From Paenibacillus sp. 453mf (GTDB lineage: Bacteria > Bacillota > Bacilli > Paenibacillales > Paenibacillaceae), in contig NZ_FPAC01000001.1 of assembly GCF_900116105.1 (NCBI RefSeq), positions 920,862 through 984,861 of the forward strand: DNA of 64,000 nt. The letters run 5' to 3'. Positions 47,401 to 56,750 of the stretch are shown here, one piece after another. Numbering within the stretch: position 1 is the first letter of the stretch; every line of letters begins with the position of its first letter. The translations under genes were made by a program, and so were the position numbers. The notes beneath the pieces are model-generated. The model searched no databases and was not told where the DNA came from. It saw only the letters and a list, made by a program, of their open reading frames with translations.

Positions 47401-47600
47401 ATCATTTTTTGTGAAATCTTAAGTTCGACCTATCTGAATTTAAGAAACTATTATGAAAATATGGAGCTTAGAATGGGACTGAATTTTCATGTGAATGTAC
47501 ATATTATGAAAATTATACACATTAAGTCCTTATTTTTGGCAAAAGATAGGGCTTTTTTCTTATTGTAATAAATGCCCAACTCTAAGAAACTTAGAATATA

Positions 47601-47692
47601 CGACAAATAACTTATTATTTCTACTAAAGACCTAGGAAAAGAGAAAACTTCAGATTTATTTGTCGAAATTATCTGAACTAGGTCTCATTTTT
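47601..47692 (+). promoter_or_regulatory. Nested leader hairpin with possible pseudoknot before flgB
   Basis: Outer stem AGACCTAG (47628-47635)/CTAGGTCT (47678-47685), inner stem TTCAGAT (47649-47655)/ATCTGAA (47671-47677), then CATTTTTC. The 15-nt apical loop (47656-47670) contains TTATTTGTCG, the exact complement of CGACAAATAA at 47601-47610. The hairpin can act as a terminator, with the 10-bp pairing as a pseudoknot or competing helix, i.e. attenuator-like control. Confidence 0.55.
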
Positions 47693-47729
47693 CAAATGGT
47701 AATAGTTTATAGATTCTGGAAGGGAGAGA

Positions 47730-48140
47730 ATGAGGATTAATCTTCTGAATGATGTAAGCTTTCGAACATTGCAAGCAGGGGTTGATGCAGCTAACGTCAG
47801 ACAACTTGCGATTACTAATAATATAGCGAATAGTGACACTCCTTATTTTAAACGTTCTGAGGTTCACTTCGAGCAATTGCTTGCACAGGAAATGCAGGGA
47901 ACGCCGACTTTAACTGGAAGACGTACGAATGAAAGACATATACCCATTGGTCCTAGTTCTTCCATTCCAGCAGCTGTCACAACAACAGACAACAGTACAG
48001 CGATGAGCAATAATGACAACAATGTTGACGTGGATAAAGAAATGAGTCTTCTCGCGGAGAACCAGCTGCGTTATAACTCTTATATTCAACTGGTGAATGA
48101 GCATATCAAGATTATGCGCACTGCAACCGAAGGGAGATAG
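47730..48140 (+). CDS. flgB: Flagellar basal-body rod protein FlgB
   Basis: 136 residues; proximal rod. LQAGVDAANVRQLAITNNIANSDTPYFKRSEV matches the flagellar basal-body rod signature (NNIANxxTPxFK). The AAGGGAGAG site precedes the ATG. First gene of the flagellar operon. Confidence 0.96.
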   Translation: MRINLLNDVSFRTLQAGVDAANVRQLAITNNIANSDTPYFKRSEVHFEQLLAQEMQGTPTLTGRRTNERHIPIGPSSSIPAAVTTTDNSTAMSNNDNNVDVDKEMSLLAENQLRYNSYIQLVNEHIKIMRTATEGR

Positions 48141-48147
48141 AGCATAA

Positions 48148-48597
48148 GTGAACATTAGTAAAAGCTTTGATATCAGTGCTTCGGCTTTAACCGCTCAGCG
48201 ACTTCGCATGGACGTCATTTCATCCAATATAGCGAACAGTGAAACGACAAGAGCAAAGATCGAGAATGGAGAAGCCGTACCTTATAAGCGAAAAATGGTT
48301 GTATTGGAGTCGAATCAACCCAGCTTCAAACAGATGCTAGACAATGAAATGCAAGGCGGGAATGTAGGACAGGGAGTCAAAGTAGCAGCAATCGAAGAGG
48401 ATTCAGCTCCGCTTAAACCGGTATACAATCCGACACATCCCGATGCAAATGCAGAAGGCTATGTGTACATGCCTAACGTGGATACAACAAAAGAAATGGT
48501 AGATTTAATTGGTGCGTCAAGATCCTATGAAGCAAACGTAACCGCGCTTAATGCTTCCAAAGCAATGGTGATGAAAGCACTGGAGATTGGACGTTAG
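48148..48597 (+). CDS. flgC: Flagellar basal-body rod protein FlgC
   Basis: 149 residues; proximal rod. The N-terminal SASALTAQRLRMDVISSNIANSETTR and C-terminal SYEANVTALNASKAMVMKALEIGR are diagnostic. The start is GTG with AAGGGAG upstream, 7 bp after flgB. Confidence 0.96.
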   Translation: MNISKSFDISASALTAQRLRMDVISSNIANSETTRAKIENGEAVPYKRKMVVLESNQPSFKQMLDNEMQGGNVGQGVKVAAIEEDSAPLKPVYNPTHPDANAEGYVYMPNVDTTKEMVDLIGASRSYEANVTALNASKAMVMKALEIGR

Positions 48598-48658
48598 AAA
48601 TAAGCTAGAGAAAAATTATGTATATACATAATCGTGCAGATAATTGGGAGGGAAAATC

Positions 48659-48964
48659 GTGATCGAAAATACCATGTTTAAAGCTTCAGCTATACAAACC
48701 CCTAATGTTAACATGACACAGGGCAGTTCAACCCCAACCGAAACCATCAAACAATTCTCTTCCTACCTTGAAGATGCAATCACTCAAGTGGCAGATCAAG
48801 AAAAACATGCCAGCGAAATGTCAACTGAGTTTGTCCTTGGCAACGTAAATGTTGATCAGGTCATGGTCGCATCACAGCAGGCTCTCCTTAGTCTGCAACT
48901 GACAACCCAAGTTCGAAACAAGGTGATCGAGGCCTACCAGGAAATCATGCGGATCCAAATGTAG
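48659..48964 (+). CDS. fliE: Flagellar hook-basal body protein FliE
   Basis: 101 residues; MS-ring to rod junction. C-terminal ALLSLQLTTQVRNKVIEAYQEIMRIQM is the family signature. The start is GTG at 48659, 7 nt after GGGAGGG; the frame's earlier TTG at 48644 overlaps that site. An ATG at 48674 is a shorter alternative. Confidence 0.93.
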   Translation: MIENTMFKASAIQTPNVNMTQGSSTPTETIKQFSSYLEDAITQVADQEKHASEMSTEFVLGNVNVDQVMVASQQALLSLQLTTQVRNKVIEAYQEIMRIQM

Positions 48965-49002
48965 TTTTAAGTTTATAGCAAAGTTTCGGATGAGGTGACA
49001 CA

Positions 49003-50589
49003 GTGAACGAAAGAATGGCCCAATATAAGGACAAGGTTTCCGCGTATTGGAATAAATTTACGAAAAAACAAAAAGTAATGTTAATTTCTACTGTTTTATT
49101 CCTGATCATTGCAGTTGTAATTCTAACGATACAATTCTCCAAGACGGAATATGAGGTTGCGTTTACGGGTCTGGATGCTGGAGATTCTGCCGGAGTTATC
49201 AGTTATTTGGAATCAGGCAATATTCCTTTTCAATTGAACGCAGATGGCTCTGAAATTTCCATCCCGAGTACACAAGCGGCCCGAGTTAAAGTCGATGTTG
49301 GCTCCCAAGGCTTGATTCAGAATGGATCGATCGGATATGACATCTTTGAACAAGGCTCGTCTGCAATGGGAATGACGGACAAAGAATTCCAAGTGAAGTA
49401 CGCCAATGCTTTTAATGGTGAAATCGAGCAGATGCTATTAGGCATGCAGGGAATATCAGAGTCTAAAGTCCTAGTTAATCTCCCTAAAGAAAGCCTGTTT
49501 GCTTCATCAGCACAGGACAGTGCTTCCGCTTCAGCAGTATTAAGTTTTCAACCTGGATATCAGCCTTCGCAGGCCGCAGTTGACGGATATTTTAATTTGC
49601 TAAAAACAGCAGTTCCACATTTGCCAATTGAAAATATTACGATTTCAACCGATCAAGGTGAAGAACTTGTACCTACGGAACGCGGTGGTGGTAGTGCCCT
49701 TGGTGAAGTGCAAGAGAATATGCAGCTTCAGAAGCAATATGAAGAAGACATTGAAAAAACAGTCAGAGAGTTTCTAACAGGTATTACGGGCAGCAGCAAC
49801 GTAGACGTGCTTGTAACATCTAACCTGAACTTCGACAAAGTGAATGAAACGCAAAATCTCGTAACCCCTGTGGATGAAGAAAATATGAGGGGAATCGAAA
49901 TCAGCGTTCAGGATATTCAGAGCAGTTATACCGGAGGCAGTTCTGCTGATGGCGGAGTCGCAGGCACCGGGGAAGAAGATGTCGTCAATTACCCGGCAGC
50001 CGATGCTTCAACCACAAGCGGTGAAGACAGCTCTTCTGTCATTAATTACGAAGTTAACCGCATTGCCAGAGAAATCGTGCAGAGTCCTTATGTTGTTAAA
50101 GATTTAACCATAAATGTAGCTGTTGAAACACCCGGGGGTCAAAATGATGATCTAGACGGTGGAGCATCACAGACAACAGAACAGATTACAGAGGTGCTTA
50201 AAAATATTGTCAGATCCTCACTGTCGAGCTCAGGGGTTGAATACACTGAGGAGCAAGTGATTCAGAGAGTATCTGTTACCGAGAAACCGGCGCAGGTGCA
50301 GACTCCGGAACAGACAGGAATTCAGCTCACATCCGGCATGATATGGGGGCTGATTGCAGCAGCCGCATTACTGCTCGCAGGCGGTGGATACTTAATATAC
50401 AGAAGACGGCGCAACAAGGAAGAAGAGTTCGAAGAAGATATTCCGCTCCAGGTTCCTACAGAGTTCCCGTCCATTAATCTGGAAACAGTCACGAATGAAA
50501 GCCAAGTGCGCAAACAGCTGGAAACACTCGCTAAGAAGAAACCAGATGAATTTGTTAACCTGCTTCGTACATGGCTAGCTGATGAATAG
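49003..50589 (+). CDS. fliF: Flagellar MS-ring protein FliF
   Basis: 528 residues. An N-terminal membrane helix (about 26-46) is followed by ring-building motifs, a periplasmic-side low-complexity region (about 320-350), and a second membrane helix near residue 450 (MIWGLIAAAALLLAGGGYLI). The cytoplasmic tail TLAKKKPDEFVNLLRTWLADE binds FliG. GTG start with GAGGTGA. B. subtilis FliF has similar size and topology. Confidence 0.96.
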   Translation: MNERMAQYKDKVSAYWNKFTKKQKVMLISTVLFLIIAVVILTIQFSKTEYEVAFTGLDAGDSAGVISYLESGNIPFQLNADGSEISIPSTQAARVKVDVGSQGLIQNGSIGYDIFEQGSSAMGMTDKEFQVKYANAFNGEIEQMLLGMQGISESKVLVNLPKESLFASSAQDSASASAVLSFQPGYQPSQAAVDGYFNLLKTAVPHLPIENITISTDQGEELVPTERGGGSALGEVQENMQLQKQYEEDIEKTVREFLTGITGSSNVDVLVTSNLNFDKVNETQNLVTPVDEENMRGIEISVQDIQSSYTGGSSADGGVAGTGEEDVVNYPAADASTTSGEDSSSVINYEVNRIAREIVQSPYVVKDLTINVAVETPGGQNDDLDGGASQTTEQITEVLKNIVRSSLSSSGVEYTEEQVIQRVSVTEKPAQVQTPEQTGIQLTSGMIWGLIAAAALLLAGGGYLIYRRRRNKEEEFEEDIPLQVPTEFPSINLETVTNESQVRKQLETLAKKKPDEFVNLLRTWLADE

Positions 50590-50600
50590 AGGTGAACGAG

Positions 50601-51614
50601 TTGGTTAAGCAGGGGAACGGATTAACAGGCCGGCAGAAAGCGGCCATATTGCTAATAACATTAGGACCTGAAGTGTCTGCGCAGATCTTTAAGCATTTGA
50701 GAGATGAAGAGATCGAACAATTAACGCTGGAAATTGCAAATGTTCGAAAGGTGGACTCGGGAGAAAAAGAATTGATTATGTCCGAGTTTCATCAAATTTG
50801 TTTGGCACAGGAGTATATCTCTCAGGGTGGTATCAATTATGCCAAAGAGATCTTGGAAAAAGCGCTTGGCTCACAAAAAGCGCTGGAGGTCATCAATCGT
50901 CTAACAGCTACGCTCCAGGTCAGACCGTTTGATTTTGCCCGGAAAGCGGATCCGAATCAAATTCTTAACTTCATTCAGAACGAGAGCCCGCAGACCATAG
51001 CATTAGTACTGTCCTATCTGCAGTTCGAGCAGGCAGCAGCCATTCTGTCCTCGCTTCCGCAAGAAAAACAGGCGGATGTTGCAAGACGTGTTGCTGTTAT
51101 GGACAGCACTTCTCCTGAAGTCATTTCACAAGTGGAACGGGTTCTGGAACAGAAACTGTCTGCGACGGTGACTCAGGATTATACGAATGCCGGCGGTATT
51201 GAATCCATCGTTCAAATTCTGAACGGTGTCGATCGAGGAACAGAACGTACTATTCTCGATTCTCTCGAAATTCAAGATCCAGAGCTTGCAGAAGAAATCA
51301 AGAAACGGATGTTTGTATTTGAAGATATTGTTAATGTGGATAACCGTTCGATTCAGCGCATTATCCGTGATATCGACAATGCCGATCTGCAGCTTGCCCT
51401 TAAAGTGGCAAGTGAAGAAGTACGTCAGGCGATATTCACGAACATGTCGAAACGCATGTCCGAAACGTTCAAGGAAGAGATGGAGTATATGGGTCCTGTA
51501 AGGCTTCGTGATGTGGAAGAAGCACAGACTCGAATTGTTGCAACGATCAGAAGACTGGAAGAAGCTGGTGAGATTATTATAGCTCGCGGCGGAGGAGATG
51601 ATATCGTTGTCTAA
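50601..51614 (+). CDS. fliG: Flagellar motor switch protein FliG
   Basis: 337 residues. GLTGRQKAAILLITLG at the N-terminus, then ARM domains, and a C-terminal charged helix region (FVFEDIVNVDNRSIQRIIRD) that contacts the MotA stator. GTG at 50592 lies inside the GAGGTGA ribosome site, so TTG at 50601 is chosen. It overlaps fliH by 8 nt. Confidence 0.94.
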   Translation: MVKQGNGLTGRQKAAILLITLGPEVSAQIFKHLRDEEIEQLTLEIANVRKVDSGEKELIMSEFHQICLAQEYISQGGINYAKEILEKALGSQKALEVINRLTATLQVRPFDFARKADPNQILNFIQNESPQTIALVLSYLQFEQAAAILSSLPQEKQADVARRVAVMDSTSPEVISQVERVLEQKLSATVTQDYTNAGGIESIVQILNGVDRGTERTILDSLEIQDPELAEEIKKRMFVFEDIVNVDNRSIQRIIRDIDNADLQLALKVASEEVRQAIFTNMSKRMSETFKEEMEYMGPVRLRDVEEAQTRIVATIRRLEEAGEIIIARGGGDDIVV

Positions 51615-52461
51615 TTTGATCAAGTCCTTCCAATATGTGCCTGTGGATACTCACAAACAACTGAGACCTGTTCATGAATATGGCGATAAGCCGCAGGAGG
51701 AGCAGATTACGGACAATCTGGATATTACTTCTCATATCGGTCAACAGCCGGGTGTTGATGAGGAGACCCAGAGATTGAAAGAAGAAATGCTTCAAAATGC
51801 GAAAGAATTTGCAGAAAGACAAATTCGCGAAGCTGCAGAAGAAGCGGAACACATACTGCAGGAGAGCAGATCACAGATTGAAGCCTGGTGGGAAGAAAAA
51901 AGATTGCAGGATGAGCACTTGGTTGAGGCGCTGCGCTCTGAGGGTTTTAAACAGGGGTATGACGAAGGGTGCGACAAAGCAAAGAAGGAACTCCAAGAGC
52001 AGGTGGAGATGAAAATGCTTGAAGCTCAAGCTGTGCTAAATGAGGCTTATCAAGCGAAGGAACAAATTATACAGGAAGCTGAGCCTTTCCTTGTAGAGCT
52101 CAGCAGTGCCATCGCTGAGAAAATTATAGACAGGCAGCTCGCAGAAGACACGGATCTTATGCTCGATTTGATCAAAAAGAATTTATCTCGCAAACGCGAG
52201 CAAGGGGTTATTACACTATGTGTGGCACCTTCCCAGTACTCCTTTGTTCAAGCAGCGAGAGAGGAATTGTCCTTCGCCATTGATTCTCAAGCGGAGCTTA
52301 AGATATTGCCTGATGCCTCTGTCAAGGATCGCGGCTGTGTCATCCGTTCGGCGTATGGAAGCGTCGATGCGAGAATAGATACGCAATTGACTGAGATCAA
52401 GAAGGAATTGATTAGAGTCGCACTTGATCAGGAGGAGCGAGGACAGTATGAAGGTGCTTAG
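51607..52461 (+). CDS. fliH: Flagellar assembly protein FliH
   Basis: 284 residues; negative regulator and peripheral stalk of the FliI ATPase. Long acidic coiled coil (residues about 45-140) with A/E-x-x-x repeats, then a globular C-terminus with DRQLAEDTDLMLDLIKKNL. TTG at 51607 follows GGAGGAG by 9 nt and gives SNLIKSF; the earlier ATG at 51598 abuts the ribosome site. It overlaps both fliG and fliI. Confidence 0.9.
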   Translation: MSNLIKSFQYVPVDTHKQLRPVHEYGDKPQEEQITDNLDITSHIGQQPGVDEETQRLKEEMLQNAKEFAERQIREAAEEAEHILQESRSQIEAWWEEKRLQDEHLVEALRSEGFKQGYDEGCDKAKKELQEQVEMKMLEAQAVLNEAYQAKEQIIQEAEPFLVELSSAIAEKIIDRQLAEDTDLMLDLIKKNLSRKREQGVITLCVAPSQYSFVQAAREELSFAIDSQAELKILPDASVKDRGCVIRSAYGSVDARIDTQLTEIKKELIRVALDQEERGQYEGA

Positions 52462-53767
52462 CTCGCACAGATATATCGATCAGCTCAAACATCTGGACCC
52501 TATTCGCATCAATGGAAAAGTAACACAGGTTATCGGGCTGATGGTAGAGTCGGAAGGTCCTGACGCCAGCATAGGCGATGTATGCTTCATCTATCCCAGC
52601 CAGTCATCCACACCTTTGAAGGCAGAGGTTGTCGGGTTTAGAGACAACAAAGTACTGTTGATGCCGCTTGGGGATTTGCAATCCATCGGTCCCGGATGTG
52701 ATGTCGTTGGTACAGGGAAGCCGCTGAATGTGCAGGTGGGATCCGAGCTGTTAGGAAAAGTACTCGATGGATTAGGCCAGCCGCTGGATGGTTCCATAAT
52801 ACCTGCGAGAATGCAGCACTATTCCACTTCTAGCATGCCTATTAATCCGCTGAGCAGACCGAGAGTTCAGGAGCCGATAAGTATTGGCGTTCGGGCCATC
52901 GACGGCTTGCTCACCATTGGCAAAGGCCAGCGTGTAGGTATTTTTGCCGGATCCGGGGTTGGGAAAAGTACACTCATGGGAATGATCGCAAGAAATACGT
53001 CAGCCGATGTGAATGTCATCGCTCTTATTGGAGAGCGCGGACGTGAGGTGCTCGACTTCATTGAACGGGATTTGGGACCGGAAGGATTGGAACGCTCTGT
53101 TGTCATCGTTGCGACCTCGGATCAGCCTGCTCTGGTGAGGATTAAGGGGGCGCTCATCGCGACAACAATTGCAGAGTACTTCAGAGATCGAGGCATGAAT
53201 GTGATGCTGATGATGGATTCTGTAACGAGATATGCGATGGCCCAGCGTGAGGTTGGTCTTGCGGTTGGGGAGCCGCCAGCTATGAGGGGTTACACCCCAT
53301 CTGTATTTGCCAGTCTTCCTAAATTGCTGGAACGAGCGGGTACAGGACCAACAGGGTCCATCACGGCTTTTTATACCGTGCTCGTGGATGGTGACGATAT
53401 GAACGAGCCGATTGCCGATGCGGTTAGAGGGATACTCGATGGACACATCGTGCTCAATCGAGGCATTGCTAACAAAGGACATTTTCCAGCCATTGATGTT
53501 CTGGCAAGTATAAGCCGGGTGATGAAGGATATTGCTCCACGAGATCAGATTGAGGCTGCAGAAAATATAAAAAGACTAATGTCCGTGTTCAAGAACTCGG
53601 AGGATTTAATCAACATTGGTGCTTATCAAAAAGGGTCTAATGCGGAAATTGACGAGTCTATTGATCGGATCAGAGATATTTGGGATTTTACACGGCAAAA
53701 AGTAGATGAGAAAACAAATTTGGATGAGGTTATACAGAGATTGATTACAGAATTTTCAAGGAGATGA
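52448..53767 (+). CDS. fliI: Flagellum-specific export ATPase FliI
   Basis: 439 residues, F1-beta-like ATPase of the flagellar type III export gate. Walker A AGSGVGKST is at 167-175, Walker B LMMDSVTRYAMAQREV, and the export-ATPase motif GYTPSVFASLPKLLERAG is present. The ATG at 52448 follows GGAGGAG; the frame from 52424 is inside fliH. It overlaps fliH by 14 nt. Confidence 0.96.
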   Translation: MKVLSSHRYIDQLKHLDPIRINGKVTQVIGLMVESEGPDASIGDVCFIYPSQSSTPLKAEVVGFRDNKVLLMPLGDLQSIGPGCDVVGTGKPLNVQVGSELLGKVLDGLGQPLDGSIIPARMQHYSTSSMPINPLSRPRVQEPISIGVRAIDGLLTIGKGQRVGIFAGSGVGKSTLMGMIARNTSADVNVIALIGERGREVLDFIERDLGPEGLERSVVIVATSDQPALVRIKGALIATTIAEYFRDRGMNVMLMMDSVTRYAMAQREVGLAVGEPPAMRGYTPSVFASLPKLLERAGTGPTGSITAFYTVLVDGDDMNEPIADAVRGILDGHIVLNRGIANKGHFPAIDVLASISRVMKDIAPRDQIEAAENIKRLMSVFKNSEDLINIGAYQKGSNAEIDESIDRIRDIWDFTRQKVDEKTNLDEVIQRLITEFSRR

Positions 53768-53778
53768 ACAGGTAGGTT

Positions 53779-54222
53779 ATGAGATTCACGTATCATTTTC
53801 AGAAGGTTGTCGATCTTAAATCCACAGAAAAAACGCAAGCTGAATGGCTGCTATCCTCCGCGATTGGGAAGCTGAAATCAGAGGAGCAGCATCTTATGGA
53901 GCTGGTTCAAGACAAAGAGGATATGCTCCAAGGCATCTCATCGTCATCGCAGCAGTCACTATCTGCTGCGAATCTTCAGGAAATGAACCGATATATTCAT
54001 TATCTGGACGAATGTATCAGCCGTAAGAACAACGATGTGGCTTATGCACAAGTGAACGTTAAGAAGAATCAGGATTATCTGAATGACAAGATGCTGGACG
54101 AGAAGGTTTGGATGGAAGCAAGAGAAAAAGCAAAAATGCATTTTCAACAGGAAATGCTCCTTCGGGAACAAAATGAACTGGATGAAATGGCAACGGTGCG
54201 CTTTGCAGTCAAAGCACGTTAA
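53779..54222 (+). CDS. fliJ: Flagellar export chaperone FliJ
   Basis: 147 residues, almost entirely antiparallel coiled coil with charged repeats. MRFTYHFQKVVDLKSTEKTQ is the typical FliJ N-terminus and it lies right after fliI. It is thought to sit in the FliI ring centre and couple it to FlhA. Confidence 0.92.
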   Translation: MRFTYHFQKVVDLKSTEKTQAEWLLSSAIGKLKSEEQHLMELVQDKEDMLQGISSSSQQSLSAANLQEMNRYIHYLDECISRKNNDVAYAQVNVKKNQDYLNDKMLDEKVWMEAREKAKMHFQQEMLLREQNELDEMATVRFAVKAR

Positions 54223-54261
54223 TCAAGAGTAACGTGAGGAAATGCGCCGGAGGAGGTATGA

Positions 54262-55206
54262 GTGTTGGTAGGCAAGGATAAGGAAGAGTTGGAGCGAGAG
54301 TCCAGCAGTGGGTGGGAAAAATTTCTTGTAATCGCAGTCCCGATAGTGTTTACAGCTGTCCTCGTTACAGTGCTTCTCATCGTGCTGAACGGCGACTTCA
54401 AGAATAAGGCTCTGGCTTTCTTAAGCCAAATTCCTATTGTGAAGGAATGGATTCCTGAAGAAGCGCTTGATCCTGAATTGGTCAAAGAGAGGAAGCTGGA
54501 GCAGCAAATGGAGAGTGACCAGGCTACAATTGAGACCTTGAAAGCAGACCTTGAGGCTGCTGAGCAGGATCTGGCCGAAGCAGTAGCGCAAAAGACAGAG
54601 CAAGATAACAAAGTGCAGGAATTAGAAGAAGAAATAGAGCAGTTACAGCAAACAACAGAAAGCAGCGCAGAAGAGGGAGAGGAGAAGGTCGATCCATATG
54701 TGCAGGAGATCAGAGACCTGGCCAAGATGTATGGTGAGATGAAGCCTAGTAAAGCGGCACCTATAATTCAAAGCATGACAAAAGAAGAGCAGGTGCAGCT
54801 CCTGTCAGAGATGAAGTCGGATGAGCAGATAGGCATTCTAGAGAAAATGAATCCCCAAACTGCTGCTGAATTGACTTCAGCTCTCAAGGAAGTAACAACC
54901 TCAGAGGTGAAGGCAATCGCGGCATTGCAATCGAAGCTCGCAGCGAGTCAGCCTGCAGAAGAAACGACACAGACCAATAACAGCAGGAATCTTGACCAGA
55001 ATGAACTAACTCAAACTTTCTCATCCATGTCGGCTGCGAGTGGTGCTGAGCTTATTTTGGAAATGAACAAGATCAGCTCTGATCGGGCGATAACGATCCT
55101 TAAAACGGTGGATGATGCTAAGAGAGCAGAGCTGCTTGACAGCATGTCTGGCATCGACAAAGAAGCTTCTGCCAAAATCCTGAATAGGCTCATGGGCGGT
55201 AAATAG
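54262..55206 (+). CDS. MotE-like / YlxF flagellar protein
   Basis: 314 residues. One membrane helix (about 23-42, ending ATAVLLIVL-like) follows a charged N-terminus. Then comes an acidic coiled coil (about 75-135, KLEQQMESDQATIETLKADL) and a C-terminal MgtE-N-like module with two related repeats (KMYGEMKPSKAAPIIQSMTK and SAASGAELILEMNKISSDRA). It corresponds to YlxF at this position in B. subtilis. Start GTG 54262 or TTG 54265 after GGAGGAGG. Likely stator/basal-body associated, inferred from MotE. Confidence 0.82.
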   Translation: MLVGKDKEELERESSSGWEKFLVIAVPIVFTAVLVTVLLIVLNGDFKNKALAFLSQIPIVKEWIPEEALDPELVKERKLEQQMESDQATIETLKADLEAAEQDLAEAVAQKTEQDNKVQELEEEIEQLQQTTESSAEEGEEKVDPYVQEIRDLAKMYGEMKPSKAAPIIQSMTKEEQVQLLSEMKSDEQIGILEKMNPQTAAELTSALKEVTTSEVKAIAALQSKLAASQPAEETTQTNNSRNLDQNELTQTFSSMSAASGAELILEMNKISSDRAITILKTVDDAKRAELLDSMSGIDKEASAKILNRLMGGK

Positions 55207-55244
55207 AACTTAAATGGCGATTTGAAAGGAGGTGAAAAAATTAA

Positions 55245-56729
55245 ATGATATCTTTCTTGCCGCAAATGGCGATGACACCGACAAGCGAATCGACAATCAG
55301 CTCACTCGCAGGAAGCAGCAGTGAAACGGTAATGAGTGCGCAGCCGTCTTTTCTGGAACAGCTTCAGGTATTGATGGGGACTATTTCAGCATCTGGCAGC
55401 AGCAAATCTGACGTTAAGCAAACGGGACTGTTTACTTTGTTGTCAGCAGCCGGGATTACGGCTTCAGAGGAAGAGATGAATCTGACACTGCTGGATGAGT
55501 CTGAACTGCCCATAGCAGCTGAACAGCTGATTGAGAACCTAATCAAAGCGTTGGAAGAATCTAAGGATAAGCTCCTTATGGAGGATTCTGAACTATTATC
55601 AGATTTGAATGCCTGGCTCTCTCAATTCATGAATGCATATTACCCAGAAGCCCAGGCAGGCAGTGATTCGCCGGAATCCACTTCTCAGCATATGGTTAAT
55701 ATTCTGGCTAATGATCCGAAAACGATCCAATATGCTGTCCAAGAGGCATTACAGCAAGTGGTTGAAGCAAGCGGGAAGACGAGTTCAGATGGACAGGCCC
55801 TGATGCAGCCGAGCCTACATACAGAGCTGATCACCTCTCTCAACAATCGATTACAAAAAGCAGATATAAGTACAGAGACTCTAGAGAAATTACAGGTCGT
55901 AACAGAGCAAATAGCAGCAACCGTAAATATGTCGCCTAATAAGGCTCCTGTGGTCCAAAATTCCAATTCTTCATTAATGGAGCAGCTGCTTCAAGCCGCG
56001 GGAGAGGACAGCTCGAGTACAGTGAACAACACAGAGGAGCCCGATCAGCTGATAGACAAGGAAGCAGGAAAGGTTGTTCTATCAGAAGTTTCGAAGACCA
56101 GCGTGGTTGAGGAAACCGATTCATCGGCTTCAACCTCAGATGGTGAACAAGGGAAGAATAACGAGCCTACGACAGCCGGACAGCTTGTACTTCGCAGCGG
56201 TAACGTTCAAACCCCAGTTGCAAAATCAGAGCTGGCAATACCTGCGGGGCAGTTTGTTAAGGATATGTCTGAGTTTGTTATTCAAAAGTTTGAGTTCGTT
56301 AAACAGAACGGCATAGCGGAAGCGGTAATCTCACTGCGTCCGGAGCATTTAGGTCAGGTGGATGTTCAGTTATCTATGCAGAATGGACAACTCGTTGCCC
56401 GGTTTACGACAGAGCAGGTGATAGCCAAAGATTTGCTGGAGCAGCAGATTACTCAGCTGAGAGCTACACTTCAGACTCAAGGGATTCAAGTCGAAAGGCT
56501 GGAGGTTACACAAAACTCATCTCTATCTTCTCATATGTATCAAGATGGGAGAGGCTCTAATGGACAGTCCGGTGGCGAACGGAGATCCAGGGAACGCGAG
56601 CAAAGAGATGAAGATGCCATTCAAGCGGTAGAAATGCAGGATGAGCTTCGAACATGGATAAGGGAACAGCAAGGACTGGAGGTCTTCCCTTCAGCAGAAC
56701 GTACACAAGGCTTTACAGCCAAAGCTTGA
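55245..56729 (+). CDS. fliK: Flagellar hook-length control protein FliK
   Basis: 494 residues. A Ser/Glu/Gln-rich, low-complexity N-terminal ruler region leads to a C-terminal Flg_hook domain (VISLRPEHLGQVDVQLSMQN, FTTEQVIAKDLLEQQITQLR). It measures hook length and switches export via FlhB. AAGGAGGTGA precedes the ATG. It lies directly before flgD. The second FliK-like protein in the window is ylqG. Confidence 0.93.
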   Translation: MISFLPQMAMTPTSESTISSLAGSSSETVMSAQPSFLEQLQVLMGTISASGSSKSDVKQTGLFTLLSAAGITASEEEMNLTLLDESELPIAAEQLIENLIKALEESKDKLLMEDSELLSDLNAWLSQFMNAYYPEAQAGSDSPESTSQHMVNILANDPKTIQYAVQEALQQVVEASGKTSSDGQALMQPSLHTELITSLNNRLQKADISTETLEKLQVVTEQIAATVNMSPNKAPVVQNSNSSLMEQLLQAAGEDSSSTVNNTEEPDQLIDKEAGKVVLSEVSKTSVVEETDSSASTSDGEQGKNNEPTTAGQLVLRSGNVQTPVAKSELAIPAGQFVKDMSEFVIQKFEFVKQNGIAEAVISLRPEHLGQVDVQLSMQNGQLVARFTTEQVIAKDLLEQQITQLRATLQTQGIQVERLEVTQNSSLSSHMYQDGRGSNGQSGGERRSREREQRDEDAIQAVEMQDELRTWIREQQGLEVFPSAERTQGFTAKA

Positions 56730-56750
56730 TAGGAAGTGAGGTGGTAACGA

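Larger units (their letters stand above)
47236..47729 (+). promoter_or_regulatory. hslU-flgB intergenic region: flagellar operon leader
   Basis: 494 nt with no credible gene. It includes the hslU terminator (47239-47280), a possible promoter TTGTCG-18-TATCAT (47371-47400), and then several hairpins. These are an AAGTCCT/AGGGCTT stem near 47520-47555 followed by TTTTTTC, TCTAAG-AAA-CTTAGA (47581-47595), and the nested hairpin at 47628-47685. If the promoter is right, the flgB leader is about 320 nt long. Confidence 0.55.

Noticed and set aside
47371..47568. 65-codon frame in the flgB leader
   Set aside because: No ribosome site, hydrophobic low-complexity product, and it overlaps the leader hairpins.
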